DNA of 64,000 nucleotides from the NCBI RefSeq assembly GCF_002024805.1, contig NZ_CP014337.1, positions 1,674,001 to 1,738,000 on the forward strand, read 5' to 3'. Source of the DNA: Elizabethkingia bruuniana (GTDB lineage Bacteria; Bacteroidota; Bacteroidia; Flavobacteriales; Weeksellaceae). The first letter of the stretch is position 1. The number at the start of each line of letters is the position of its first letter. The notes below the pieces were generated by a model that had not been told where the DNA came from, searched no databases, and was given only the letters and a program-made list of their open reading frames with translations. Below are positions 52,446 through 60,617 of the stretch, piece after piece. Made by a program: the position numbers and the translations under genes.

Positions 52446-53204
52446 ATGAAGATACTTATTTCTCCGGCTAAGCTGATGAATATCGGTAATAAAACTGATA
52501 TGCTGAAAGCCAGCACTCCCAAATTTATAGAAGAGGCAGCTCACATTCAAAAATATTTAAAAGAAAAGGATCCTAAATTCATTAAGGATCTTATGCATAT
52601 TTCCGATAAGCTAGCCAACGAAAACTGGGAAAGAAACCAAAACTGGACAACAAAACCAACTACCAAAAACTCAACCTCTGCTATGTTTGCATTTGCAGGT
52701 GAAGTATACCGCGGTTTAGATGTAAAAACCCTGGATAAAAATGCTGTTGATTTTCTGCAAAAGAATTTAAGAATGCTATCCGGGCTTTACGGCTTATTGA
52801 AACCTTCGAACAAAATAATGCTGTACAGACTGGAAATGGGTTGTGGTTTCAGCTTTGAGAACTATAAAAACCTTTATGACTTCTGGGCAGATAAAGTAAC
52901 CGATGAAATAAACCATCAGTTAAAGGCTAAAGATTTTGTTCTAAATCTTGCCAGCAATGAATACTCAAAGGTTGTAAACAAAAAGAAATTAAAAGCTCCG
53001 GTTATAGAATTCGATTTCTATGAAGAAAGAGACGGAAAGAATAAAAACATTGTTGTTTATACCAAACACGCACGAGGACTTGTTTCCAGATTCTGCGCTC
53101 TGAACAGCATTGAAAAACTGGATGATGTAAAGGCATTTAATTTGGAAGGTTATCTTTTCAATGATAAGCTGTCTACCGAACATCATTTTATTTTTACCCG
53201 ATAG
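52446..53204 (+). CDS. yaaA: Peroxide stress protein YaaA
   Basis: 252 residues, normal length (DUF328 family). Typical segments: MKILISPAKLMNIGNKTDM, PTTKNSTSAMFAFAGEVYRGLDVKTLDKNAVDFLQKNLRMLSGLYGLLKPSNKIMLYRLEMG, and the C-terminal RDGKNKNIVVYTKHARGLVSRFCALNSIEKLDDVKAFNLEGYLF. It limits free iron and oxidative DNA damage in E. coli. 8 bp after yciO and 3 bp before prmC. Confidence 0.95.
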   Translation: MKILISPAKLMNIGNKTDMLKASTPKFIEEAAHIQKYLKEKDPKFIKDLMHISDKLANENWERNQNWTTKPTTKNSTSAMFAFAGEVYRGLDVKTLDKNAVDFLQKNLRMLSGLYGLLKPSNKIMLYRLEMGCGFSFENYKNLYDFWADKVTDEINHQLKAKDFVLNLASNEYSKVVNKKKLKAPVIEFDFYEERDGKNKNIVVYTKHARGLVSRFCALNSIEKLDDVKAFNLEGYLFNDKLSTEHHFIFTR

Positions 53205-53207
53205 ACA

Positions 53208-54047
53208 TTGAAGATTCAGGAATTACAACAGCTTTATTCAAAAGAGCTGACATTACTATATTCGGAAAGTGAAATCCAGAAACTGTTTACTTATTTAGCT
53301 GAAGAATATCTACAGTACAATAGTATTCAGCTAAAGATGTACGCCGATCAGGAAGTTGAAGAAGCTCAGAATTTACAGTTTATTCAGGCATTGGAAGAGC
53401 TAAAATTAGGAAAACCCTATCAACATATACTTGGTAAAGCGTATTTTTTTGGTGAAGAATTTTTCGTTAATGAAAATGTTCTGATTCCGCGTCCGGAAAC
53501 AGAAGAGCTTATCGAACTTATTTTAGAGAAATTACCTTCCGATAAAGAGTTGAAAATTCTGGATATTGGAACAGGTTCCGGCTGTATTGCTATAACCATT
53601 GCCAAGCATCTTAAACAAGCAAATGTCTACACATTGGATTATTCCGAAAAAGCACTGGAAATGGCAAATAAAAATGCAGTATTGCATCACACTGAGATTC
53701 ATTTTATTCAACAAGATTATCTGAATAGTCATCTACCAGAGGTTTTCGATGTTATCATCAGTAATCCTCCTTATATCGGAACTGAAGAAGAAATTGACAT
53801 AGAGAACAGTGTAAAGGATTTTGAGCCTATGATGGCATTGTTTGCACCAGAAAATGATGTATTGGCTTTTTACCGAAAGATTGCCAATGATACAGAAACC
53901 AGCCTTTCAGATGAAGGTTTTGTTTTTTTGGAAATAAATCAAAAACTGGGACCAGAAACACTGGAATTATATAAAGATAAATTATCCGAAGCATACCTGC
54001 TAAAAGATATTTCAGGAAATAACAGGATGATTTGGGGAAGAAAATAA
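53208..54047 (+). CDS. prmC: Release-factor glutamine methyltransferase PrmC
   Basis: Methylates the GGQ glutamine of release factors. 279 residues. SAM-binding fold: KILDIGTGSGCIAITIAKHL (motif I) and the catalytic NPPY in VIISNPPYIGTEEEIDIENSVKDFEPMMALFAPE. The start codon is TTG at 53208, 4 bases after the yaaA stop. No ATG fits the N-terminal helical domain (the next Met, about residue 43, would delete it). Third gene of the operon; followed by a strong terminator. Confidence 0.95.
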   Translation: MKIQELQQLYSKELTLLYSESEIQKLFTYLAEEYLQYNSIQLKMYADQEVEEAQNLQFIQALEELKLGKPYQHILGKAYFFGEEFFVNENVLIPRPETEELIELILEKLPSDKELKILDIGTGSGCIAITIAKHLKQANVYTLDYSEKALEMANKNAVLHHTEIHFIQQDYLNSHLPEVFDVIISNPPYIGTEEEIDIENSVKDFEPMMALFAPENDVLAFYRKIANDTETSLSDEGFVFLEINQKLGPETLELYKDKLSEAYLLKDISGNNRMIWGRK

Positions 54048-54066
54048 AATTAAATACCGAATACTA

Positions 54067-54102
54067 AAACCTCATAGGCTTCTAAATCCTATGAGGTTTT
54101 TT
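54067..54102 (+). terminator. Terminator of the yciO-yaaA-prmC operon
   Basis: AAACCTCATAGG and CCTATGAGGTTT (54067-54078 and 54088-54099) around a 9-base loop, then TTT. Confidence 0.92.
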
Positions 54103-54129
54103 AATAAATAAGCTTTAGAAATACAAAAA

Positions 54130-54744
54130 TTATTTCTTTCGTTTTTGTATTCTCTTTTTGATACTCTCCACTATTAGCAATGCTTTACCAGCAATTAGCA
54201 TAAAGACATGGATTATCATGGATATAAATAAATACCCTGCGAATTCAGCCTGTCTTAGAAATTTATATTCAATATTTTGTTTTATTTCAAGATGCCCAGA
54301 TTTTATATCAGTAAAATCTATAGCGTCGATTTCAGCTTCAGATACTGACTCCGCCATGTAATAAAGGTTTCTACTTCTACATCCTCTATAAAAAGCATTA
54401 GTAACTTTAGTCGGACTCAAAATAAAGCCAGTAGACAGAGCGAAAAGATTCATTACAGAAACTATAGGCTTCCGACAACTTCTCGATCCTAGTTCCCATG
54501 CACTAACTTCACTTTCTCCAATTCTATCTATACCATATCCTGTTATAATATGATGTATATCGTGAAATTTCAAATACTTTCGCCTTGCTTTTATATTCGG
54601 GACAGGCGCCAGAATACAACCTATATAAACCCTCACACAATGTGAGGAAAAATCATTGGACAGATTTAGGCGGTTAAATTTGTAAAACCCGATAAGAGCC
54701 TCTTTAACAGATAAAGGAAAAATATCATCTGGTGGATTTTTCAT
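54130..54744 (-). CDS. Coq4-like protein
   Basis: 204 residues. The Coq4 metal motif HDxxHx11E is intact: His61-Asp62, His65 and Glu77 in FHDIHHIITGYGIDRIGESEVSAWELGSR. Upstream helices and the downstream hydrophobic segment (about 170-190, GYLFISMIIHVFMLIAGKALL) fit a membrane-associated alpha-helical protein; the tail is basic. In mitochondria and some bacteria Coq4 acts in ubiquinone synthesis. Flavobacteria normally use menaquinone, so a different substrate is likely. It stands alone between prmC and the fimbrillin-like gene. Confidence 0.72.
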   Translation of the reverse strand: MKNPPDDIFPLSVKEALIGFYKFNRLNLSNDFSSHCVRVYIGCILAPVPNIKARRKYLKFHDIHHIITGYGIDRIGESEVSAWELGSRSCRKPIVSVMNLFALSTGFILSPTKVTNAFYRGCRSRNLYYMAESVSEAEIDAIDFTDIKSGHLEIKQNIEYKFLRQAEFAGYLFISMIIHVFMLIAGKALLIVESIKKRIQKRKK

Positions 54745-54891
54745 TATTATTGTATTGTATCTTTTTTATTTAAACAACGCTGATTATAATACTACTTTTG
54801 AATCATCTTAAATTAATAAAAAAACACATAGTAAGTCTTTTTATATTGCAATTATATCCTTTCACATTCTTTGCATCTGTATAAATACATA

Positions 54892-54917
54892 AAAATGGCC
54901 GGAAGAATTATCGGCTA
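54892..54917 (-). terminator. Weak terminator of the fimbrillin-like gene
   Basis: On the minus strand AGCCG...CGGCC pair (5 bp incl. G-T) around an 11-base loop, followed by ATTTTTA. Weak but correctly placed 30 bp after the stop. Confidence 0.4.
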
Positions 54918-54946
54918 CTTATATTTTCTAAGGTGTTTTCTAACAA

Positions 54947-55978
54947 TTACAATCTAGGCTTTACCTGAATATTCAGATTATACCTTAAACCCGGAATAAT
55001 TTTAATATTTGGAATTTTCAGATTTGTTTGTGTTACTCCAGCTATGGTAATTGAAGCAATAGTAAGCTCGGCAGTTGTAGTATCAGCACTTAACTTTGAT
55101 ATCCCACCGCTAATTATATTGGTTCCCAATCCCGAAAACGAAACATTTTTATTAACCTGTGTCCCCGGAGGATACTGTAAACTGCCATTGGACAACAATA
55201 TACCTGTATTAGGATAGTGAGAAGAAAAATAAGCAGAAATATCGGATATACTATTTCCAGTTAATGAAGAGTCCAGTGTTAATGTAATCTGACTTGTTTT
55301 ATGTTTTAAAACAACATTAAGATAATTTGTCCCCTCACCAGAGACGGAAGCATCTTTTCTAAAATACATAAAGTCTTCAATATCCATAACAAGCAGAAAA
55401 GCTCCCGATAATCTTGCACTGGTTGATATATCCGGAACATTCTTGGTGCTATTCACTGAATATGCTATAAAAGTATAATTCTGTCCCCCATTAAGATTAA
55501 GAACAGGAGTAACAGTAATATCATCTTCTTTTCCTCTAATGTAATTACGATCCGTTACATATCTTCCACTCGCATCATATACCACAATTTTGTACATTAT
55601 ATTATCCGCCAGTTGTTGAGATTTGGGCTCAGTTACAGCCATTAAATTATCCTTCCCGGAAGAAGCCTGAAAATAGGCAGCCTGTGATGCAGGATCTTTT
55701 GTAAAAGTCGCCAGCAGACTGTATCTATCACTGAAGGGTATTTCCTGTACCTGGGTATCTGGCAGTACAGTTGTATTTTTATGATCAGCAGAAGCAAATG
55801 GCTTTACTTCAGAATCATTTTCGTATGTACTTCCCTGGAGATTAATTTTTACAGAAGCAGTTCCGCCAGTAATATTGCTTTCTGTTTCGGCACTTCTACA
55901 TGATGTAAGCCACAGAGCAAGGACAGACATTCCAATAATACGTCCCGCTCCAAATAATTGTTGTTTTATCATATTCAT
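54947..55978 (-). CDS. Fimbrillin-like lipoprotein
   Basis: 343 residues. A signal peptide with lipobox (LALWLTSC, Cys27) is followed by a fimbrillin-type pair of beta-sandwich domains: TASVKINLQGSTYEND..., IMYKIVVYDASGRYVTDRNYIRGKEDDITVTPVLNLNGGQNYTFIAYSVNS and LNVVLKHKTSQITLTLDSSLTGNSI. The YKIVVYDxxGxYV and GG-YTFIAYS patterns are those of the FimA/Mfa fimbrillin superfamily in Bacteroidota. It may be an anchor or tip subunit; no usher or assembly genes are in the window. Start at ATG 55978, or at the third residue. Confidence 0.82.
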   Translation of the reverse strand: MNMIKQQLFGAGRIIGMSVLALWLTSCRSAETESNITGGTASVKINLQGSTYENDSEVKPFASADHKNTTVLPDTQVQEIPFSDRYSLLATFTKDPASQAAYFQASSGKDNLMAVTEPKSQQLADNIMYKIVVYDASGRYVTDRNYIRGKEDDITVTPVLNLNGGQNYTFIAYSVNSTKNVPDISTSARLSGAFLLVMDIEDFMYFRKDASVSGEGTNYLNVVLKHKTSQITLTLDSSLTGNSISDISAYFSSHYPNTGILLSNGSLQYPPGTQVNKNVSFSGLGTNIISGGISKLSADTTTAELTIASITIAGVTQTNLKIPNIKIIPGLRYNLNIQVKPRL

Positions 55979-56175
55979 TTAATTTGTAATCTTCCAATTT
56001 GGAAAAAAGCATTCATATATATTTATACTATAAATTTTATAACATAAAATATACTATAAATAATAAAAAACGCAAAGTAAATGAAAAATAAGGCTAAAAC
56101 ATTTATTATCTTATTGCTTTAATATTAAATTGATACTAAATAAAATACATTTAGTTAAAATATTATTTATACCAT

Positions 56176-56197
56176 CTTCTTAAACTGGTTTAAGAAG
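56176..56197. promoter_or_regulatory. 22-bp palindrome upstream of the DoxX gene
   Basis: CTTCTTAAAC-tg-GTTTAAGAAG, arms perfectly complementary. It ends 56 bases before the ATG at 56254, in a gene-free AT-rich interval (55979-56253). Symmetry and position suggest an operator for a dimeric repressor such as a MarR/TetR/HxlR family protein not encoded nearby. Confidence 0.6.
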
Positions 56198-56253
56198 GTT
56201 ACGAAATGTAAAACAGAACTTTGTCTTATCATAAAACAAAGAAAATAAGAACT

Positions 56254-56676
56254 ATGAAAAATCAGTTTCAGCAATTATTTCTAAGGATAGCAATTTCAGT
56301 AACAATGTTGTCCGCTGTGGCAGACAGATTCGGTTTCTGGGGAGATAACTCTTCATGGGGGAACTGGAAAAATTTTGAAGTTTACACCCAAAAGCTCACT
56401 TTCTTCCTCCCCGAAATCATGAGCATATTTTCTGCATACATAGCTACTTTTCTGGAAATATTATTTCCTGTAATGTTGATACTTGGCTACAAAACAAGAA
56501 TTGCTTCTTATGGATCCGGAATGCTTTTGCTTGTTTTTGCTCTGTCTATGGCAATAGTATTAGGAATCAAAGCACCGCTGGATTATTCTGTATGGGTGGG
56601 ATGTGCGGGAGCTTTTTTATTGGCTGCACAACAAGAATATCAATATAGTATAGATTATATGATTAGAAAAAAATAA
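56254..56676 (+). CDS. DoxX family membrane protein
   Basis: I place the start at ATG 56254 (MKNQFQQLFLRIAISVTML), as the longer frame from 56221 adds a basic segment (HKTKKIR) absent from the family. 140 residues with about four membrane segments (IAISVTMLSAVADRFG, IMSIFSAYIATFLEILFPVMLILGY, GSGMLLLVFALSMAIVLGI, VWVGCAGAFLLAA). The pattern is the DoxX/DoxD-like pattern; bacterial relatives include redox-related membrane proteins and the antioxidant-response branch. A palindromic operator lies upstream. Monocistronic. Confidence 0.88.
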   Translation: MKNQFQQLFLRIAISVTMLSAVADRFGFWGDNSSWGNWKNFEVYTQKLTFFLPEIMSIFSAYIATFLEILFPVMLILGYKTRIASYGSGMLLLVFALSMAIVLGIKAPLDYSVWVGCAGAFLLAAQQEYQYSIDYMIRKK

Positions 56677-56702
56677 TCCTGATCAGATCAGGATTACAAA
56701 AA

Positions 56703-56726
56703 AAGTCTTCCGGTTTCGGAAGACTT
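56703..56726 (-). terminator. ilvE terminator
   Basis: AAGTCTTCCG and CGGAAGACTT around a 4-base loop; on the minus strand the T-run TTTTTTT follows, closing ilvE. A second, weaker hairpin (AATCCTGAT/ATCAGGATT, 56675-56695) immediately precedes it. Confidence 0.85.
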
Positions 56727-56749
56727 TATAATATTTATAAAAAGTATTA

Positions 56750-57823
56750 TTATGCTTTTTCAGCTACTCCTTCACCAACTAATACTCTCCATCCGAAAGG
56801 ATCTTCAAGTAAGTTAGACTGGATTCCTACTAATTCATTTTTAAGGCTTGCAGCATAACTTTCCTCTTCAGAAAGTACAGGCAACATTAGCTTTTCACCG
56901 TGGTAACCAATAGCTTCAAACTGGCTGGTTACTACAGCAGTACCTACACCCCATATTTCTTTTAATGTACCTTCTTTGTGAGCATTGATTACAAAGTCTA
57001 CAGGTACTTTATCTACAACAACTTCAATTCCTCTTTTCTTCGCTAATTGAATAAAACTGTCACGTGTTACGCCATCCAGAATTCTTTCTGATGTAGGTGG
57101 CGTATAGATTGTATCTCCTACACGTACAAAAACGTTCATCGTACCACTTTCTTCAAAATAGCTGTGTGTAGCATCATCTGTCCAGATAATCTGCTCATAT
57201 CCTTGCTCATTCGCCAGGTCTGTAGGATAAAAAGCACCTGCATAGTTACCTGCAGCCTTTGCAGATCCTACCCCTCCATTAGCAGCTCTTGAATAGAAAT
57301 CTGAAATTAATACAGATACCGGAGCTGTATAATAAGCTTTAGCAGGAGTTGCTATAATTGCGAACATATATTTTTCAGACTTACGTGCCTTTAATGCCTC
57401 TTCTGTAGCGAAAATAAGCGGTCTGATGTATAATGAAAATCCATCTCCCTGAGGAATCCATTCTCTGTCAATGTCCATAAGAGTTTCAAGCCCTTTAAGG
57501 AACATTTCCTCAGTAACTTCCGGCATTGCTAAACGCTTAGCAGATTTGTTAATTCTTTCAAAGTTTTTCTCCGGGCGGAAAAGGAAAACATCTCCGTCTT
57601 TGTCCTTGTAGGCTTTCATTCCTTCAAAGCAAGCCTGTCCATAGTTTACCCCCATCATAGCTGGAGTAAAAGGAAACGGACCATAAGGCATAACTCTTAC
57701 ATCTCCCCATTTTCCATCCTCGTATTCACATACAACCATATGGTCTGTGAAAGTTGTTCCGAATGAAAAATTGTCTTTATCGAAAGTATCGATTCTTGAT
57801 GCTGAAGTTTTCTGAATTATCAT
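56750..57823 (-). CDS. ilvE: Branched-chain amino acid aminotransferase
   Basis: PLP enzyme for the last step of valine, leucine and isoleucine synthesis and the first step of their degradation. 357 residues, class IV fold. PLP lysine region GVGSAKAAGNYAGAFYPTDLANEQGYEQIIWTDDATHSYFEESGTMNVF, and the conserved TPPTSERILDGVTRDSFIQLAKKRGIEV at the C-terminal side. Promoter: on the minus strand TTTG (57876-57879), 18-base spacer, TATATTTG (57850-57857). Terminator at 56703. Confidence 0.97.
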   Translation of the reverse strand: MIIQKTSASRIDTFDKDNFSFGTTFTDHMVVCEYEDGKWGDVRVMPYGPFPFTPAMMGVNYGQACFEGMKAYKDKDGDVFLFRPEKNFERINKSAKRLAMPEVTEEMFLKGLETLMDIDREWIPQGDGFSLYIRPLIFATEEALKARKSEKYMFAIIATPAKAYYTAPVSVLISDFYSRAANGGVGSAKAAGNYAGAFYPTDLANEQGYEQIIWTDDATHSYFEESGTMNVFVRVGDTIYTPPTSERILDGVTRDSFIQLAKKRGIEVVVDKVPVDFVINAHKEGTLKEIWGVGTAVVTSQFEAIGYHGEKLMLPVLSEEESYAASLKNELVGIQSNLLEDPFGWRVLVGEGVAEKA

Positions 57824-57849
57824 TTTTAATTTTTTAAAGATTATTATTA

Positions 57850-57879
57850 CAAATATAACAATTTTTTCAAATAGCCAAA
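57850..57879 (-). promoter_or_regulatory. ilvE promoter
   Basis: Minus-strand TTTG, 18-base spacer, TATATTTG; 27 bases before the ATG. Confidence 0.7.
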
Positions 57880-57886
57880 ATTTAAT

Positions 57887-57894
57887 TATCTTTG
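57887..57894 (+). promoter_or_regulatory. -7 element of mnmD
   Basis: TATCTTTG matches TAnnTTTG, 13 bases before the ATG. No TTG at the right distance upstream. Confidence 0.5.
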
Positions 57895-57907
57895 GTAAAA
57901 AATATTC

Positions 57908-58582
57908 ATGCTCAGAAGTCTAAAAACCACGCAAGACGGAAGTAAAACACTACATGTAAGCAGCTTAGACGAAACTTACCACTCTCATCACGGCGCATTA
58001 CAGGAAGCCAAACACGTGTTTATTAAAAACGGAATAAATAGATTAAAAAAATATGAAATTAATATTCTAGAGCTTGGTTTTGGAACAGGACTTAATGTTT
58101 TGGTAACATTAGATGAATATTTAAAAACTGACATTTGTCATAAAATTAATTACTACTCTTTAGAAAAATATCCCCTGAAATTAGAAGAGGCTAGCAGCCT
58201 GGAGTACGATAAATTCTTTGAAAATGAATTTGTAAAGAATGCTTTTACTAAAATTCACAGCACGGATTGGGGGAAATCAGAAAATATTGAAAAAGATTTC
58301 TTTCTTCAGAAAATTGAAGAAGACTTCTATAATATTAAAGATATTGAAATGCCGCCAATAGACTTGGTGTACTTCGATTGCTTTGGTGCACGTGTACAAC
58401 CTGATCTTTGGGAAGAGCCTTTGGTAAAAATGGTTGCTGAAAAAATGACACCGGGAGGTTTATTCACCACCTATTCTTCCAAAGGAAGTTTACAACGTAT
58501 CCTAAAAGGACTTAACTTTGAAGTTGAAAAATTAGAGGGACCAAAAGGTAAACGCGAAATGATTAACGCATGGAAAAAATAG
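57908..58582 (+). CDS. mnmD: tRNA 5-aminomethyl-2-thiouridine methyltransferase MnmD
   Basis: 224 residues. Stand-alone form without the FAD (MnmC) domain, as in many Firmicutes and Bacteroidota. Sequence features: GSKTLHVSSLDETYHSHHGALQEAKHVFIKNGI, the SAM motif NILELGFGTGLNVLVTL, and the catalytic aspartate in IDLVYFDCFGARVQPDLWEEPLVKMVAEKMTPGGLFTTYSSKG. It methylates the wobble uridine of tRNAs for Lys, Glu and Gln. The Nudix gene starts 13 bases before its stop. Confidence 0.94.
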   Translation: MLRSLKTTQDGSKTLHVSSLDETYHSHHGALQEAKHVFIKNGINRLKKYEINILELGFGTGLNVLVTLDEYLKTDICHKINYYSLEKYPLKLEEASSLEYDKFFENEFVKNAFTKIHSTDWGKSENIEKDFFLQKIEEDFYNIKDIEMPPIDLVYFDCFGARVQPDLWEEPLVKMVAEKMTPGGLFTTYSSKGSLQRILKGLNFEVEKLEGPKGKREMINAWKK

Positions 58583-58992
58583 AAAAATTCAACGTACGTG
58601 TTTATGCTTTATGCATAGAAGACCAGAAAATACTAACTCTTTTCGAAAGTTATGCAGGTGAGAAACTGATAAAACTTCCCGGAGGAGGTCTGGAATTTGG
58701 AGAGGGTGTAATAGATTGTCTTCACCGTGAATTTATGGAAGAATTAAATGTAAAGATAGAGGTTGTAGAACATTTCTATACTCAGGAGGGCTTTATGCAA
58801 TCCCGATTCAGAGAAAACGAACAGCTTCTTACTGTTTATTACATTGTAAAGATTAAAGATCCTGAAAATTTCCGCATTATAGATACAGAAATAGAAAAAG
58901 CCGAATGGTTACCCATTTCGGCCTCTAATCCTTTTCCGCTTCCCATAGACCATTTGGTTTTTGAAAAGCTTCAGACGAAATTTTTAAAATAA
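58570..58992 (+). CDS. Nudix hydrolase
   Basis: 140 residues. Nudix box: GGGLEFGEGVIDCLHREFMEEL, which matches GX5EX7REUXEE apart from the last residue. Flanks: KLPGGGLEF and VVEHFYTQEGFMQSRFRENEQLLTVYYIVKI. Substrate unknown. It overlaps mnmD by 13 bp (same strand) and its stop overlaps the S1/P1 gene stop by 9 bp (convergent), an unusually compact arrangement. Confidence 0.93.
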   Translation: MEKIEKFNVRVYALCIEDQKILTLFESYAGEKLIKLPGGGLEFGEGVIDCLHREFMEELNVKIEVVEHFYTQEGFMQSRFRENEQLLTVYYIVKIKDPENFRIIDTEIEKAEWLPISASNPFPLPIDHLVFEKLQTKFLK

Positions 58993-59775
58993 GTCGTTCA
59001 GTAACTTCGCAAGTCTAAGACCTCCGTTTACCAGCTGTTGTTCTAAAAGTCCATCATATTTATAACCATATCCGTAGCTAAGATTAGATCCGGATGGTGT
59101 ATTAGCATAGATATTATTGGCTAGTTTGTGCGTTTCATAAATCCAGTCAGCCAAAGTTCCGCTTTGTACCTTTTTTACTTCATCCTTTGATTTAATGTCT
59201 ATAAGTTTAGCAAATTCAGTATAACTGTATTTTTGTGAATCGATCAAATCACTATCCCACACACTGTGAAGATTGGTCTTTTTACCAAAGTATGTAACAT
59301 CAATTTTGTTACCTCCAAGATCTCCTGCTCTTCCTGTATGCATTGGTTGTGCCATATCACCAACAATATGAATAAGGAACATTAAAGCGATCTTTCTGTC
59401 TTTGTCAGATGTATTTTTATTTTTAATCTGCTCAGAAAGTGTTTTAATCTGAGTGTACATTGTAGGCCCTGCCTGTGCTTCAAGATTTTCTTTGAATGCT
59501 TTAAAGTCCGGCTGAGGATCGATATTTACATAATGCCATGTAGATGTAGATTTCCAAACGCCTGTAGTATCGGACTTAATGAAATCCGGCCAGTTTGCCC
59601 AGTATGCCAGTCTTTCTTTTCCAAAGATATGCTTAAGATGTCTTCTCGCTTTACCATTAAGATGATTCTCGGCAATCTCAGCAATAATACGGTGCCCTGT
59701 AAGTCCCCATGCAAATGCCTGCATTGAGCTTAGTGCAAATGCACAAAAAAGCAGCCTTGTTAAAATTCGTTTCAT
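58984..59775 (-). CDS. S1/P1-family nuclease
   Basis: 263 residues. Secreted zinc nuclease: the signal peptide (MKRILTRLLFCAFALSSMQAFA) is cut so that the mature protein begins with Trp23 (WGLTGHRIIAEIA), the N-terminal zinc ligand of the family. Other ligands: HLxxIFG...YWANWPDFIKSD, WHYVNID, ALMFLIHIVGDMAQPMHTGRAGDLGGNKI and LHSVWDSDLID. It cleaves single-stranded nucleic acids and may scavenge phosphate. Its terminus overlaps the Nudix gene. Confidence 0.95.
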   Translation of the reverse strand: MKRILTRLLFCAFALSSMQAFAWGLTGHRIIAEIAENHLNGKARRHLKHIFGKERLAYWANWPDFIKSDTTGVWKSTSTWHYVNIDPQPDFKAFKENLEAQAGPTMYTQIKTLSEQIKNKNTSDKDRKIALMFLIHIVGDMAQPMHTGRAGDLGGNKIDVTYFGKKTNLHSVWDSDLIDSQKYSYTEFAKLIDIKSKDEVKKVQSGTLADWIYETHKLANNIYANTPSGSNLSYGYGYKYDGLLEQQLVNGGLRLAKLLNDLF

Positions 59776-59818
59776 ACAATTATCTATTATTATTTATGCT
59801 GGCAAAGATATAAAAGAA

Positions 59819-59841
59819 AAGCCTTTCAAAAATGAAAGGCT
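59819..59841 (-). terminator. Terminator of the DUF4294 gene
   Basis: AAGCCTTTCA-aaa-TGAAAGGCTT; on the minus strand it is followed by TTCTTTT. It lies 10 bases after the stop. Confidence 0.8.
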
Positions 59842-59850
59842 TGTATAAGT

Positions 59851-60573
59851 TTAGTCAACTGACTTTTTTACTTTAAAATCTTTATACCCCGGATAAGGAG
59901 TTAAATATCCGTAGTTCCAGTTGGATTGCAACAGAGATTCAATAAATTCGTCATCCCTGTTCAAATAAGGGTTGTATTCTTTTTTCAGCTCAATATCTGC
60001 AGCTTTACCTTTCAGATTCCACCAGAAAGCACTCCATCCTCCTCTTAAGTCTCTGATAATTGTAAATACCGTTTTACCCGTTGCTCTGTTCATTAATTTA
60101 GCAAAAACCTGACCTTCGGTTGTGGTAAGGTCTCTTAACTTTGCTTCATAACGGTCTGCCAATTCATTTTGTCTTTTTCTGGCATAAGACCTTCTGTCAT
60201 CTTCATTTACTTTTTCAAGATCAGTTTGGAGACTTCTATATTGCTCCAGAGCATTTACAAATAATGGGTAAACTCTGAAAAGTTTTTTATTTAGAAAATC
60301 AAAATAATTCCTATCTAACTGATTATTGAAATGAGGCTTGTTAAGTAGCTTTATCTCATCCATTTCGATGAGCTTATCACCATTGTCTTCTGTATATATT
60401 TTTGCTTGTAATTTATCGTCCCAATAGTATTTGCGACCGTCTTTATCGACTTGCATCTTGACGTTTTTCTCATCTTTCAATTCACCTATAGTTGCTATAG
60501 TGTCAACCTTCTGACTATATGCCAAAATTGCCATAAAGAAACAAATCAGACTAAAAATTCTATATTTTTTCAT
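59851..60573 (-). CDS. DUF4294 domain-containing secreted protein
   Basis: I place the start at ATG 60573 (MKKYRIFSLICFFMAILAYSQ, signal peptide) rather than 60600. 240 residues. The DUF4294 pattern is YYWDDKLQAKIYTEDNGDKLIEMDEIKLLNK...LNKKLFRVYPLFVNALEQYRSLQTDLEKVNEDDRRSYARKRQNELADRYEAKLRDLTTTEGQVFAKLMNRATGKTVFTIIRDLRGGWSAFWWN. Conserved in Bacteroidota; function unknown, presumably periplasmic. Divergent from the M42 peptidase gene. Confidence 0.92.
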   Translation of the reverse strand: MKKYRIFSLICFFMAILAYSQKVDTIATIGELKDEKNVKMQVDKDGRKYYWDDKLQAKIYTEDNGDKLIEMDEIKLLNKPHFNNQLDRNYFDFLNKKLFRVYPLFVNALEQYRSLQTDLEKVNEDDRRSYARKRQNELADRYEAKLRDLTTTEGQVFAKLMNRATGKTVFTIIRDLRGGWSAFWWNLKGKAADIELKKEYNPYLNRDDEFIESLLQSNWNYGYLTPYPGYKDFKVKKSVD

Positions 60574-60617
60574 AATTTTACGAGTAATGACGTATAACAA
60601 AAATCATACCTTAATAC

